From Zonotrichia leucophrys gambelii (Eukaryota > Chordata > Aves > Passeriformes > Passerellidae), in NCBI RefSeq assembly GCF_028769735.1, contig NC_088176.1, positions 20,335,501-20,399,500 of the forward strand: a stretch of DNA of 64,000 bases, in the 5' to 3' direction. Shown one piece after another: positions 34,688-48,253 of this stretch. A program made the translations under genes and the position numbers. The notes beneath the pieces were generated by a model, which saw nothing but the letters and a program-made list of their open reading frames with translations, was not told the origin of the DNA and ran no database searches. Within the stretch, counting starts at the first letter, position 1, and the number at the start of each line of letters is the position of its first letter.

Positions 34688-36982
34688 CCAGCAGAGGGTG
34701 GATGGAGCCCCTGCACGCTGGGGTGAGGCAGCTCCAGCCTGGTGTGGTCCTTATGGCCTTGATGGACCCCACAGCAGCTTCACACGCTGTTACTTTTCCA
34801 TAGACAATGGATGTGTAAGAGACAGGAGGACAGAGACTGCTAGAGAAACAGGGTGATTAAAAGTTCTGACTGTTGTTAGACTTCCCTGTCTTCATGTGGG
34901 TGGAATTATTTAATTTTCTCTCAAACCACCTGTGTTTGCAATTGTTACAAAATCACAGGCAATGCACACTTATTTCCATACCCTACACTATGCCATGCTC
35001 ACTACACAAACAACAATAATTTCAACCCCATACCTTCTGTTTCCCCTTTTCTACCTTGTTTTTAGATAATCAACTCACAAAAAAGAAACTCCTTTGAAAA
35101 GACACACATCTCAAAGATATAAATTTTAAACTGTACTGTAATTACATGCCACTAGCTTTTAGTCTTTCTCCCATTTTCTAGACTTAATTACTAGAGTGCT
35201 ATATTCTTACATTTTTAATTAGTCAACTGTTTACAAGTAGGATTTTTTTCTGCTATGAAGTACTGCATCCTTAAAATATTCATTCATGCAGAATTAAGTC
35301 CAGGACCTCATTAACATCTTAATTAACAGTACCCAGGACAACTCAGGAAAAAAGCTGCCATATTTGCAACCAAATCTACCCTCTGAAAAAACTGAAGTTT
35401 CGTCAGGAAAGCTCAGGAGTTTTGAGCAAAATATAGATCTCTATTTTGGACTACAGCTGAAGTAAAACTGATCTGGCTATTGAAAACTGTAAGGTGCTCA
35501 ATTATAGGTTTTGGAGAATAACTCTGCTATCTTGGGGACTCTTCCCCCAAATTTACAGGTAGCAGTAAAATGCCCAATGAAATGCAATCAATTACTGAAA
35601 AATTTATTTATTTTTTATTATTAACATGAAAACTTTATGTGTTGAAGCATGAAAATTTTCTTCCATGAAGAAATAAAATATTAAGTTTACTTATAGTTTC
35701 TGATAATGAAAAAACATGTTTAACTTTTGAGTCAAAATGATGGCGTTAATCTGTGCCATTTTACAAGTTTTTATAAGTATTTACAGGATAAAACAATTAT
35801 GAAACTATTTCTGTTTCACATGTAGCAGTAAGAGACAATGACAGATGATATCTGAAGTAGGACTTAAGAAAAAAGAAGCATGATTATGTTGATTATGAAA
35901 CTTAGTCTAACACAACAATAATGTTTTCAGAGATTCTTTGGCTTTCTTAAAAAATTTTAAGCTTAGTTCAAATAGGTGAACTGAAAACAGCACATCACAA
36001 TTTTATTTTTTTTTTAAATCAGTGATCCAATTGCCTTATCTCAGTTGGAATAGAATGAAGAGAATTGCCAGAAAAGAAAAATTCTCTCCAAGTAGAAATG
36101 TGCATCTGCCTGTCTGGCAAGGTCTTCAGCAGGACAGAGAGCACATTTCTTTTCGTCTAGTCTGGTACAACGTACTCAGTCTGTAAATGCATTGCAGAGA
36201 GCACAGTAACTGGATCCATCACTTGCATACAACAACTGAATCACTTACCAACATGTATTTCTACTAGTATGGTGGGTCTTGCACTTGTTTTTGTGGAAAG
36301 ACTTGTTCCACAAAGAGAGAGACACAAAATGGTTTAACAACAGTAAGCAGATCCATCTCGTGCCTGCCTCTGTGAGCTTGTCCATGCTAGGGAATAACAG
36401 CCAAGGCAGCGTAATTACCACTGCAGTGAAGCTGGGCAATGACAGGAGGGCTGCTGAGCACCACCCAGCCTGCCCAGAGCCCTGTGCTCCTACTCCACAT
36501 TCCTGCAGGTTGATCAACACACTGAACTTTGCCTGTGCAGACAGGCTAGCTGATGGCACTCGCTCCAATACAGACACTACTCCCCACAACCTGGCAATTA
36601 TGTTAAGATAAAATGTGCCTGCTCTTTAACAGGACACAGAAAATAGCGAACTATGTGAAAAATTCTGCACTCAGAATGAAAAGGGGAATTTATAACTAAT
36701 CACTGTATGAAGATCTAATGAAAACAATACTCAAAATAGGGAAAAATACAATCCATCTTGCCATACGTACTATCTCACATTAAGAAACATGACCAAGAAC
36801 AGTAGATATAAGAAAGGAAGGCTACAAAAGAGAGACAATGAGTCAACTAAGCAACGTGGGAATGATTTCTGGAAGAAACGGGTTAACAAGAGCAGAGAAA
36901 GAGAGCGAGAGAGGGTTTGGCAGCCGAGATTGGGAAACTGTTCCAGAAATACAAGGCAGTAGAAACAAAACGCAATGTATAA

Positions 36983-37154
36983 CCCTAACCCTAGGCAGAG
37001 CAGCAAACCCAGCCATGGGCTAAGGCTGGTTCCAAGGAAAAAGCTGTGGAGGAAGCCATGTTGGGGCAGTTCTGTGTTCCCCTTGCGATGCCTTTTGCAG
37101 CTGCAGTGTGCCTGGAGCTCTGGGTTTTGTGGTTTTCAGGTCCCTAACCCTAGG
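36983..37154. repeat. pair of telomere-like 13-bp direct repeats
   Basis: The 13-mer CCCTAACCCTAGG occurs at 36983-36995 and again at 37142-37154, bracketing 146 bp. Eleven of its bases match the vertebrate telomere repeat. Either two interstitial telomeric motifs or duplicated target sites around a small insertion would explain it. Confidence 0.6.
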
Positions 37155-38356
37155 GGAGTGGGAGTGTGAGATAATTGGAGGGACACATAGCGTGTCAGAG
37201 GGGAGTAAGAGAAAGTGACAGCTCACATTGCTTAAGGAGGTACAATCGTATTGGCTAAAGACAGAATTTTCCTATAACATTAGGTCTAGCTTGCCTGCAT
37301 TTAAAAAGTCATAGTTTCCTCTAATAACCAAAAGAAACATGGTCTAAAAGGCTCAACAACTCCTCTTCAAAGATGAATTCCACCAGAAACAGGCCAGCAT
37401 GCTTACAGCTTATGCATTTAGTGCTGATAGAGGAGGGCTCATACAGTCTGGACCTCTGAAATTCACCATGTCACACAATATTCCAGACACATTGCAACAT
37501 TACTGCATCCATATCCTGACTAAAGGCACTATGGTTTGGTTGTGAAAAGCTAACACGCTTGCTGTACTCGCTGCGCTCATCCCTCTCCTTTGTCTAGAAC
37601 CAAGTGTTCTGGAGCAATGGAAGGCTACAGCTACATCATGTAAAGAGTAAAGTTGTCTCAACTACCTTCCAACAGTGCTTTCTGCTCTTTAAACTGTGAA
37701 CCATGTCCCACACAGAGACAAAAGTGGAATTAGTTAGCTGACAGTTTCGATTACCTGAATTAAAGAATAATCTCAAGAAACATTATAAAGGCTGAAATTT
37801 CATCATTAATGTTGAAATCCCAAGTTCAAATGTGCTAATTGATGTCACTGAAGTAACAGATACTTTATAGTTTTCAGATCATTTAACACTATATCTTGTG
37901 CATGTATATGATGGGAGAGAAACAACTGCATTTAGCATTCAATTAATTCAAACTCGACTTTGCAGCAACACTATAACTAAATAATTAATGCTTTCTCATA
38001 GCCTCAGATTAACACTGTACTTCCAGACATTATGTTTTCCTCCTTTTTCTACTCAACAGTGTCGCAAATGAGAGAACAAAGACAGTCTGGATCCATACTC
38101 TGAAGTTTCCTACCTTCTTCATTGCAGACAAAACACCAGAATAAATAATTTTTAGCTAGACAGCAACTTTGAAGAGCTATGTTACTGAAAAATATATAAT
38201 GATAAACATATTATAAAATTTTAGACATTGATTTTAGAAGTTAAATACTGAAATTAATTTTAACTCTAATTATTTGGTCTACTTAACTCTCATATAATTA
38301 ATTTGGTAGCTAGAATATAGTATAGAATTATAGCTAGAATATAGAATATAGCTACC

Positions 38357-38383
38357 ATATTTCTATATGGTATATAGAAATAT
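38357..38383. repeat. perfect 12-bp AT hairpin
   Basis: ATATTTCTATAT and its exact reverse complement are separated by GGT. It sits at the end of a run of imperfect AGAATATAGCT-like repeats (about 38309-38356). Confidence 0.75.
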
Positions 38384-41300
38384 AAAGGTAAAACATTTTT
38401 GGAAGACATGCTGTTTTCTTATACAACAAAGAAATGAAGTCTGTAAAATTCAGTGTTCATTATGAATCTGAGTTAGTCCTTCTGCAGTAATTTGAAGTGC
38501 TTTGACTTTGTCCCCACTCTCCCGTGAAGTGCTAAGTGACTTGCAGAATATCTGTGAATGCAAGTCTAATCACATTCAGAGGACCTGCTGACATCTTGGT
38601 ACCTACAGCAAGAATCCTGCCCCAGTGGTTTCCTGTTTATTTTTGCCCATATTCCCCATTGCCTGCCTGAATTTTTCCAAACAATTTAGTTGACACGACC
38701 AGGCGGCACCATGAGGCAGCTGCCTGCCACTGGATGGAACCCAGCCTCCTCTCTGCCTGCCAGGTGCCAGCTTTGCTGCCTGACCTCCCTCTCAGCTGAG
38801 AGGGGCATGGAGAACTGTGCCAATTCACCAGTAATCACCCCACCCCTCCCAGGAGAGCAGACCTGAACATCATTCTCTTCCTCAGCCACACAAGGTGACA
38901 GTCTGACAAACACATTGGTCATTTCAGCCTCAGGAAACCCAGGGACACAGCCTTGGTCTCAAGCCCTGGTGTCCCTGTGCTCAGCCAGGCTGTCTCTGGG
39001 CAGCAGTGCCACAGGCCATGGGTTAAGGGTTATCAAGTTTTCAGCCTGAAAACATGATAACTTTCAGCTTTCTGCTACCCTCACTCAGCTCCTCCAGAGT
39101 TAGACAGGATGACTGTTTTCTAATTCCTGCATACATAAATTAAGGACCCAATTTTTGTCCTCTCACCTGAATGCCAATTTCCCAAAGCATTCAGAGAGGA
39201 AGACTCCACAGATGAGCTACAGGTGAGGATTCTGTGTTCAAGAGATCAACATTAGGAGTTGCCAGAGAAACTTCAATGCCCTGTTTGGTTTCTGTCTTTC
39301 TGTTTTTGCAGGGTTAGAAGAACAAAAGGACAAACAGCATTATCACAGGAGATGAGACAAGGTGGGACGTATAAATCTTAATTTCTCTTTGTGCACTGGT
39401 CCACAAACAGAAGAAATGGGTTCAAAGAATCTTTAAGACAGTGAGATTTCGTCATGTACTCTCTGGGAGGGAGTCAGACAACATCCTAAACACTAGGGAG
39501 TTCAAGGGTAATGAATTCCCCAGCTGACTTCAATCCTTTACTCCACTTCTGCCTTGATGCGGTTACACATTCTGGAAATCCATCCGGAAAATGGGAATCA
39601 CATGACACAAAGATGCTGAGCATCAATGTCTCCACAGCACTTTGTGAATGTATCAGAATGAATTGGTATCCTGGTGTTGTTACCTGGGTAAAACACAAAC
39701 TTCAAAACAGTGATAAGGGTGGGATTGCCACCACTTGCTGCTCTACTGCAAACACTCCAAAGAACCAGATCTGAGACAGACAGAAAGTCCAAAATTCTCC
39801 ATCGGTTCTCAATTAGCAGAAGGACTGTAACTCAGCTTGGTTTGCTGACAACAAACCAAGGAAGAGGTGAAAATTCTCTTCCCCTCCACTGCATTTTCCA
39901 GGGTCTCATGCATTTCTTTTGCTTCACTGCTGTTATTTGCATCAAAACGGGAATTACATTCATTCAACAACAGCCACCTTGGAGGTTAAAGTACAGGCAG
40001 TGACATTTAATTTATTGAAAAGAGGGAAGACAGTTTATTTTAGGTCAAACTACTTATATGAAGAATCACCTTAGACTCTGCAAATACTCTGCTAAGAATA
40101 CAAATAGAGAGGACATATAGGAGTCCTTTATTTCTATGGGACAGTTCCACTTTCCTCCACAGTGCTAAACAGAGTAGTCCACCAACTGATGTAACATCTG
40201 CAGGCTGAATCAATGCCATGAATGCTTCCACCTCAGAAGTAACACCTTATCTTCTATCCCCTGCTCCTTATAGGAATACAAACCAAACAATCTATCAGTG
40301 GCAGACTCTGGAGGTTTTTATTATGTGCTCTCCCACACTCCCATCCCTATCCCCAGAAGACTCTTTGGCCTTCACACAAATATATTCTGCATTTGAATTT
40401 TCAGTATAAAAATGATTTACTTATTCTGAAATGAAGCACACAATATAGAGTGGTCACTAAGCACCAGAAAAAGACTAAAAAGCTACAACACACTAAAGCA
40501 GAGAGCGGTAAACATCTCTCTTTGGGTTTTGCAGTTCCAAAAAGGAGAGTCTCTGCATAATCCCAGTTCATATAAGGGGTATGAAAAAGCAAGACTATGC
40601 TATGTTCATACAATACCTAACTTCACAGCCTTTTGTTCGGAAGAAGGCATCACATTGACTGAAAGCAGCTTTTCAAATAGCAAGCTACAAAATCAAATTC
40701 CTTTGAGGAATATTTTGCATTAAAAGTGGCTTCATATTTGCAGCAGCCATATTCTAAGAACAATGTGTGCTCCCTCATCACAAGCCCCTAGGCTGCGCTT
40801 GCTGACTCTATAGTGAATTTGTTATTGCCCTAAGAGAGCATTAGATAATAAAGACCTCAGAGTTTTCCTTTCACTTCATGCCTGGGCTCATCATAATGTG
40901 TGCAAGTAGGTTTAATCTGCAGACCTTCCCTCTTTACATCCTCTCCCTCCTGTTTTCCAACAACCCAACATTTTTTACAAATGAGCACTATCAAGTGTCT
41001 CTTTTGAAACAAGGTTATTGAAACTATCACGTTCTTTTTAGTGTTGGAGAGAATAAGACAAAGGTCCCAGCTTTCAAACATAACTGAATGCTTCTACTAC
41101 TGCACCAGGTGACTCCATCACGAAGCATCAGAAAACAGGCGCCCCACAGAGCGATAACTCCTGTCCAGCTCTGCTCTACAATTGGCACTTCATCCTGCTG
41201 CAAGAAAAATTCAGCAAGGTCCAGGTGTGAAATGAGGTACAACAACAGGGACACACCTATATATACCCAAGTGGTAACACCAGGTTGAACAGGGGCCTTG

Positions 41301-43685
41301 CAATGTGAGCTTAACTGTGCCTTGAGGCAAACGGCTGCTGTATTCCTGAAACACCTCTGACATACTGCAGCCTTTTGCTGTGCCTAACAGTGTTCTTCCA
41401 CAGGAAGGACAGCAGCAGGGTTAACAACTTTCTGTTATATTTCATCTACGGTGAACAGTTAATACAGCATTTCCAATGGTTTAGAGAAAAGAGAATGTTT
41501 ACATTGAAAGATCGTTTGTATTTTTGGTAATTTCCTTCAAATCATCAAAGCTGAAAAGCCACATGGGAGGCTGTCTGACAATTCCAGCAGTGAAGTAAGA
41601 TTCAAGATTTTTGGAGTCAGCAGCAGCCCTTCAGCAGGGTTCTTTGGCTCTCTTTTGGTTAAGTATGCCTATCAAATACCTTTTCTTGATATCTTTGGGA
41701 TTCTTGAACTGGATGGCTTATGGAAAGGCCACATCCTAAAACAATATGGAAACAAACTCACTGCAATTTTAGCTAACCTGAAACATATGACTTATGACAT
41801 ATCACTTAAACAGAAACCATCACCCTTCCTCATCCTTTATGAGCTGAATTTGGGGAGTGAAGGGGAAGGGTAGAGAAGGTAATTGAAAACTGTGTCTACT
41901 CTTCCATAAAGCCACATTTGTGAGGGCAGGTTTTAGAGAGCAACAGTCTACACTGATGCTTACAATGCAGGCTAACCACGTAACTTATATTTGTTACTTT
42001 AAAATGAAAAACCAAAGACCATTAAGAAAAGAGGCCTGGTGAAAAGTCTCAAGTCTATGCTCCAGGCCATGCTCTTGCTTTCTACATCTGCAGTGTCTGG
42101 CCAAATTTCAGAAGCATCTGTACTATCGACATGAACGTGACTGGTTAATAAAAGAATATTTTCAAAGACCTAAATTTTGTTTAATGTGCCTTGACCAAGA
42201 GAATGGCAGCTACATGTCAGCTCAAGGATCAAGAAGTTTCTTAATGACCAGAAAAATCCTCAGTGTTCCAATTGAATCTCTTTTCCAAAAAACTAAAAAA
42301 ATAATGAAAATCAAACACACTGTTAACCAAAGGATCATCATTTACTAGTCTGTGGTTAAAGGAAAAATAATATGTATAAAAATTTCAATTTCTAACCTTT
42401 CATCTTGCTAAATATTAACTAAGCAGAACTAGCTTTGCTCTTGAGATGCAAACGAGAATTTAGATTGCTGTGTGACAAAACACGAATAATTGTGGTTTAG
42501 TCCTCAGAAAACATATAAGGCATCTTCTGATTTTTTTTAGATGTTCTCTATAATGGGTCTGATCTTTACAGTGATTTCCTCAATTACCAATATTGCTGAG
42601 ATCTCTTCATGTACCAGTCAGGTAGCCACACAATGAAGGTTCAAGGGAGTGTCTATTTATAGTGCATCATGAGCAGCAGCCGAGGCAAAGGCGTGTGCAG
42701 CTACAACCACCTTCCCCGTGCTACTCAAGTGCAGTAATGAGCCACCAGTTCATCACAGGCCAGATTTCATCCTCCTCCAGCACATTTCAGAACATGAATT
42801 TAACCCAGCAGCAAGGTTAGATGCAGAGACATTCTGTGGGGAGGGAAAAGGAGAGCAAGGGGAGGCAGAGGAGAAGGAACTAACAAAGAGCTTAATGAGC
42901 AAAGAACTATAGCAGGCATATCAGTATGAGATACAAGCCCTGCCAACTCCACTTAGTGCACTGCCTAATACAGTCACTGAATAGCAGCTCCTCCATCCTC
43001 CTCTCAAAGCATTGTCCTTGCAGATAATGACTGGTTAACAAGCAGTCAAACAGCAAGGCATGAAAGAAAACAGTGTTTTCTTGTAACAACCTAGGTAGCA
43101 CTTAGACAAGTAACAGCGACGATAGGCACAAAGATTCAAATTCCTACCTTTAAAAGTGAAATCCTTACATGCAGTTACTCTATCCAAAGAGGTCAGACAG
43201 TCAGCAACCCAAGGAAAGACACAGAGCCAAATGGAAAGCAAGAAAGCCTGAGAACTGGTCTTCACAAATATCATACAGTGAGCTGGCCTTTCTGGGGAAG
43301 GGCAGCTGGGCTGCACAGTTGGTAGATGGATAAACCATTAGTACCAGTGGCTGCCTTCCCTTTACTCAGTGTTGCCAAAATCTCTCACATTTTGTCAACC
43401 TAAGGATGCTGTAATTTTAAGCACAGGCAAATGGCAAAATGTAAATAAATTCAGGCTATTAAAAAGAGCACGTTAGTGCTGAGGATAAGCATCATTAACG
43501 ACTAGCTGCTACACCATACAGCAGCTACAGGTAGGTGGTGGGCAAAGCACAGTCCCACGTAAACAATCCAAAAGCACAGCTCCCTTCCCCCCAGAATCTA
43601 TCTTGCCTTGCAGCTCCTCTCTGAAAAGCCTCCATGTCACTCCCTGAAATCTCAGGAACAATGAGAGGAAAGTAAGGAAGATGGT

Positions 43686-43729
43686 GTGCAAAGGAAGGCA
43701 TGGTCCAGTGCAAAGGAAGGCATGGTCCA
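43686..43729. repeat. perfect 22-bp tandem duplication
   Basis: Two exact copies of a 22-mer beginning GTGCAAAGGAAGG (43686-43707 and 43708-43729). The exactness suggests a recent duplication or an assembly or slippage artefact. Confidence 0.9.
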
Positions 43730-43739
43730 GTGCTCAGCT

Positions 43740-44223
43740 TCTCATGGCACACGGCAGATTCGAGATGCGACTCAGGGTGGGAACAGCTCCTCCATTCCTT
43801 CCTCCTCTTACACACTGTGCATCTAATCACGGTGGGGCGCTGAACTCCATTTGCACGGCAGACAATGGGATCTGGCAGCAGTTCAAAGGCATTTATAGCA
43901 AAGTGACTGAACAAGCTCAGTGCTGGCGCAGGCAGGCGAGCACGCAGAGCGCCCCACTTCCCTCCCTGTCACTACTCGGGCTGCAAAGGCAGGTGCTGCA
44001 CCATGGGCAGCCAGCTCTCCTTTTGTTCCAGTGGCAAGAGTGAAGGAGGAAACCGAAAAGGTGCCACCACCAAGAACAGCAGCACCTAAACCCACATCAA
44101 TAAGGTAGAGGGAGGTGGGGAGTGAGTGGGGGAAGAGGAGGGAGAGGGAGACAGAGAAGAGAGAGGCTGGCAGGCAGAGGGAGAGCAAGCAGGCAGGCAA
44201 AGGGGGAGAGTGAAAAAAGGGAG
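43740..44223. promoter_or_regulatory. CpG-enriched block and polypurine tract, promoter-like
   Basis: About thirteen CpGs lie in 43740-44060, against a CpG-poor background, followed by a nearly pure G/A tract (44104-44223). On the minus strand a TATAAAT (43891-43897) lies just downstream of the GC-rich part. This order could make a promoter for a minus-strand transcript such as an upstream NDST2 first exon. No cap site or splice donor is evident, so this is only a candidate. Confidence 0.25.
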
Positions 44224-47200
44224 CCCACAGACAGCAGTGCCTGGCACCCTGACAGCCTGCTGCCAGAGTTCATCTTCTGAAGCTGTCACGGGTTTATGGA
44301 TGCCTCTAGACTGACAAGCTGACAAGATGAAAGAAACTACACTCAGAAAATGTATTCAGCAGCAGTAAATTGCTTCTCTTGCCCTAATGTGGTTTGCAGA
44401 TTCACTCAGGGAACTGATCTCATTTGGGGCGGTGCAGTGAGCAAATCAACTATGTATATTCAGACACTATTATTGGAATCTGGAGACTGGAATAAATCTA
44501 TAGAGGGACAAAGAAAAATCACCTTCTTGTGCACCACTAATAAAAAATTAACATGTTAAAAGAACAAATACATAAATCTCAGATTATGCTCTGTGCCTGT
44601 GTAAGCACTTTTGGTAGCCATGGTTGGGGGGTGGGGCAGGAGCTAAACTCCTGAAAGCCTGGCACAAGAGGGGCTCTCTACTTCAAAAGGTAACAGGAAA
44701 CGGCGCTGTAGAGAAGCAGAGAGACAGGCAGGAAAGGAGGCACTTCCTAGCACAGCAGCATACTCTGCTCTTCAAAGATGCAATGCCCCAGGTATGCTCA
44801 AAGTTGTATCCTTTCCCAGTCAGGGTTTGGGAGCAGAGGGTTTTCAGACAGGATGACATACTAGCACACATCTCTAGAGGAGTTCCTATAACAGGAGCTG
44901 ACAGTGCACAGCAAACACTTCTGTAGCAAGACAGGGCGACCTTAATGCAATGGAATGTTGCAGGGTAGTAGAGAGCACTCTGGAAGAGGCCTGAATCTCA
45001 CTGATTCATCAAATGCCATCTCTGTTATAAGGTGAAAAAAGCACCTCCTAAAAATTTTATCCTGATGATAACAAACTAAAAACTAAAATCAGAAACAAGG
45101 GTCAAGCACCAGGCTCTTGGGTTTACCTACTATGATTTAACCTGCTTTTGTAGAATGTCCATCTTTAAGGTCTGCCTTAAAGATATTTCCTACCGTCTCA
45201 TTGTTTTGGCAGGACCAAAACAAAAAAAACTCCTGAAAGCTAGGGTAGAAAATGTTTTAAAATATTAAGAGTAAATTACTTTCCTTTTGAATTAACAATA
45301 AAACTAATTCTGAATAGGCACACAATAGGTATTCTTTCTGTCCTACAATGGCACAAAGGTTTGCTCAGTGTTTTTTAATCCTAGAAGATAAATTACAAAC
45401 ACATTACATTACCTTATATTACAAAAAAAGCACAAATTCTTCATTCACTTATTTAATATGAAAACTGAAAAAAAGCACTGAAGTATTTCAGAAGGGAAAA
45501 CACATAGCCACAAAGATATTTATTGCTAAGCGGTGAATAAAAGACGAGGTGCTGAGGGATAAGGATTACACACATAAAACTAGAGCTGCTGTTCTAATCA
45601 ATCAATGAAAGATAAATGGAAGTTGAGCTCCTTTGAAAAATGTTGTTTCCACATCTAAGAGAGGAGACAATTCTCTATTTTGCTTCATTCAAAAAAAAAA
45701 AATCATCTCACATACATGTCATGCTACAATGCAGCACTGCGAATCTGCAAGCCTTTGTGAACTGCAGATGGATAATGCTGACAAAAATTTTCATAGAATC
45801 ATAACCTAAAACCATTACATTTTTGAGCTCCCATCTATGCCAGTAAACAAACCCTTTCCATTCAAGCCGCAGTATGCAAACAGCAGATGTTGGAAATCTC
45901 TTGATACTCCACTAATCACAAAGATGACAGAAAATTCTGACTCCACACAACAAAGAACCAGTTTTTAGAATAACTGAGATTTTCATGATGGGTTTCCACT
46001 ATACACTTAATACACCTTTCTCCAGTCTCCAGTGTTTTATAAGAGATTCAGGCTTACTGGACCCTTGCTGGTAATCTTTTCAAATCTATTAGTTTAGAAA
46101 ACATTAGAAAGAAGAATTACTACTGCTCCATATACATGAAGACAATTAACTTTTGCTTGCCGCCTAAAGTCACAACTCAAAGGCTAGACTTCCTCTTCTT
46201 CATCCTCCTTAACCAAACCTCCTGCCCTTTCCCATGCCCCACCAACTCCCACAACTATTCCACAGTGTTCCCTAGATCAATGGCAACCAGAGGAATAACT
46301 TAGCCCAATTGAGGTTAAGCACCATTTAGGGGCAAGTACATGAACTACAGTCTTCATGCCAGCAGGTAGTTCTGGTGAGATTTCAATGGTATTTTTTTAC
46401 ACAGTTCAGTTCTAATTGCCCTACCATAACACAATAATGTAGCTCTGCACAGTGTTGGTTTGTGGTGGTGTTTTCCAAAGAGCCCTGGAAACAAAGGGGG
46501 AAATTACGAATATTGCTACCAGTTAACAAACAGTCTCTACTGCTGCTCAATTTAAGGACAGTCTCCCCTTCCAGGCAGCTTCCCACTCATTGGGATAACC
46601 CTGTAGGTCTTTCAATAACATGCCCAGTGCTGACTGTGATATACAAGGCCTTTCTGACACTACTGCATGATCTTTATATTTGCTACTCAATGCATTTTAA
46701 ACACAGAGACAGCAGTAGCACAATTGCAGAATTATACAACACCAGAGCAGAGGGTCTCCACCAGAATCAGCAGACTACTTCTGAGGGGTTCAAGAAAACA
46801 TCACCAAGAAAATTAAGTCAATCCTCAGAAGCTTTAATTCCATGTAAAGGTGTCAGTATCTTTATTAGGTAATTTTTTTTAGATTTGTGAATTAAAACAA
46901 ATTGAAAAAGTGATTTTTGTGAGGGTAATCCCCAGAAAAATGAAAACAAATTCAAAATATCTAGTAATGATTCAGATGAAAGTCTCTCTTCTGTCACCGG
47001 CTGAAATCGTGCATGCTGCAGTATTTATGGACCAGCCAGTATCTTTCCTCTACTTCTAATACCCATAATCTGGAAAACTCATCTAAAAATCAGAACCAAC
47101 AATTCAGAGAAAGAAAGATGTCTTTTAGAGTCCCTACACCTTAAAAAAGAATCATGGTTTTTACAAAAACGTTAACAGTATTTGCAGTATTTCCACCTCA

Positions 47201-48200
47201 CCAGGGTCATACTGTATAATGGCATAATTTCTAAGATGTTGATAAAATCCAAACTGCTTGCTGTGTTTTATATCAGCTTAAAAGAGCATATGATACCAAA
47301 GTAAATACATTTCAACTAAGTGGCCTTAGATTGTAAATAACCCAATCTTGAAACATTAAATTAAAAAATAGCAAAATCCAACTGTCCAAGCAAATCTGCT
47401 AACAGACATATACTGAAATCCTAACTTCATAAAGCAGGACACTTGATAATCCTCTCGGATGCCTCTCATTCATTGAGCTACACTACAATGTTTACTTGAA
47501 TTTTCACTAAGACTTTAAACAGCTGGACAAAACACATTTTTCATGCCCTGCCATGCTCAAAGGGTATGTTTTTCTGTTACACGTTTTTCAAAATACCTCA
47601 GGTTTATTATGGTTTTCACACTGATTTCACTTGAGAAATAGTGAAGGCCTAAATGGTTCTGGCTACCAAGACACAGTAAGACATGTGCTTAGCTTACATT
47701 ATTTGAAATTTTTTTCTTGATCAAGCCTTAGTTGTAAGTCATCATGACACAATAGCACTGATAGTTCTATCTTAAACTCCAGAGAGAAAGACATAAATCT
47801 AGAATGGTTTATGGTAAAGTGCCAAGTAAGAATTACTCACCCAAGTTCTTCAGTCACACACACACACACACACACACACCCTCCCCATCCCCAGTCTACC
47901 CAGTTCACAGATCTTGTCCCCCCAAGGGCTCTGTCCACCATCTCATTAACTCAATTTACCATATTCACAGTTGAAGACAACACACAGGATATAATGTAGC
48001 CAGTCCCATAAATCTTGAAATTCTCACTGAAGCCAGTGAAGACCAAACATATTTGTGTGTAAATTTCCCTGAAAAAATTCCAGCAAAGATAGATTACTAT
48101 TGAGGTACTTAAATACTGCACTTACTAGTTGAAAAAAGTTTACTTCCTTTGAGTTTCTCCATTCTTCCTCACCCAAATATTGATAGAGAATATATATTAC
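44224..48200. other. non-coding stretch, no gene recognised
   Basis: AT-rich sequence with short A-runs. Apart from the CA repeat at 47855, nothing was identified. Confidence 0.5.
47855..47879. repeat. (CA)n microsatellite
   Basis: An uninterrupted CA run of about 12 units followed by a C-rich stretch. Confidence 0.95.
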
Positions 48201-48253
48201 CTTAGCTCTTTTCAAAAAGATACTTGGGAACAACTCAGATTTTCTAGGGATCA
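48201..48253 (-). other. candidate unannotated exon (53 bp)
   Basis: On the minus strand a strong polypyrimidine acceptor (TTTTACCTTCTCCCTTAG) precedes 53 bp that end AAG before GTAATA. One frame is open across it. No protein family is recognised. A pairing of this quality can arise by chance in 38 kb of non-coding DNA. Confidence 0.15.

Larger units (their letters stand above)
34688..43685. other. non-coding stretch, no gene recognised
   Basis: Long AT-rich sequence (35.0-36.2 and 37.2-38.5 kb especially) with no exon I can identify. It contains telomere-like direct repeats near 37 kb and an AT hairpin at 38.36 kb, listed separately. Open frames are short. Confidence 0.5.

Noticed and set aside
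36245..36330. minus-strand donor GTTG|GTAAGT after a 114-codon open frame
   Set aside because: No convincing acceptor and no protein similarity; GTAAGT is expected several times by chance in 38 kb.
43525..43914. 129-codon minus-strand open frame next to the CpG-enriched block
   Set aside because: It spans the exact 22-bp duplication and low-complexity sequence, and no domain is recognised. The DNA-level signal was kept as a finding instead.
45790..45860. possible reverse-strand CR1 3' end (AGAATCATA motif)
   Set aside because: Only about ten bases fit the CR1 terminus, and the adjoining sequence does not follow the family.
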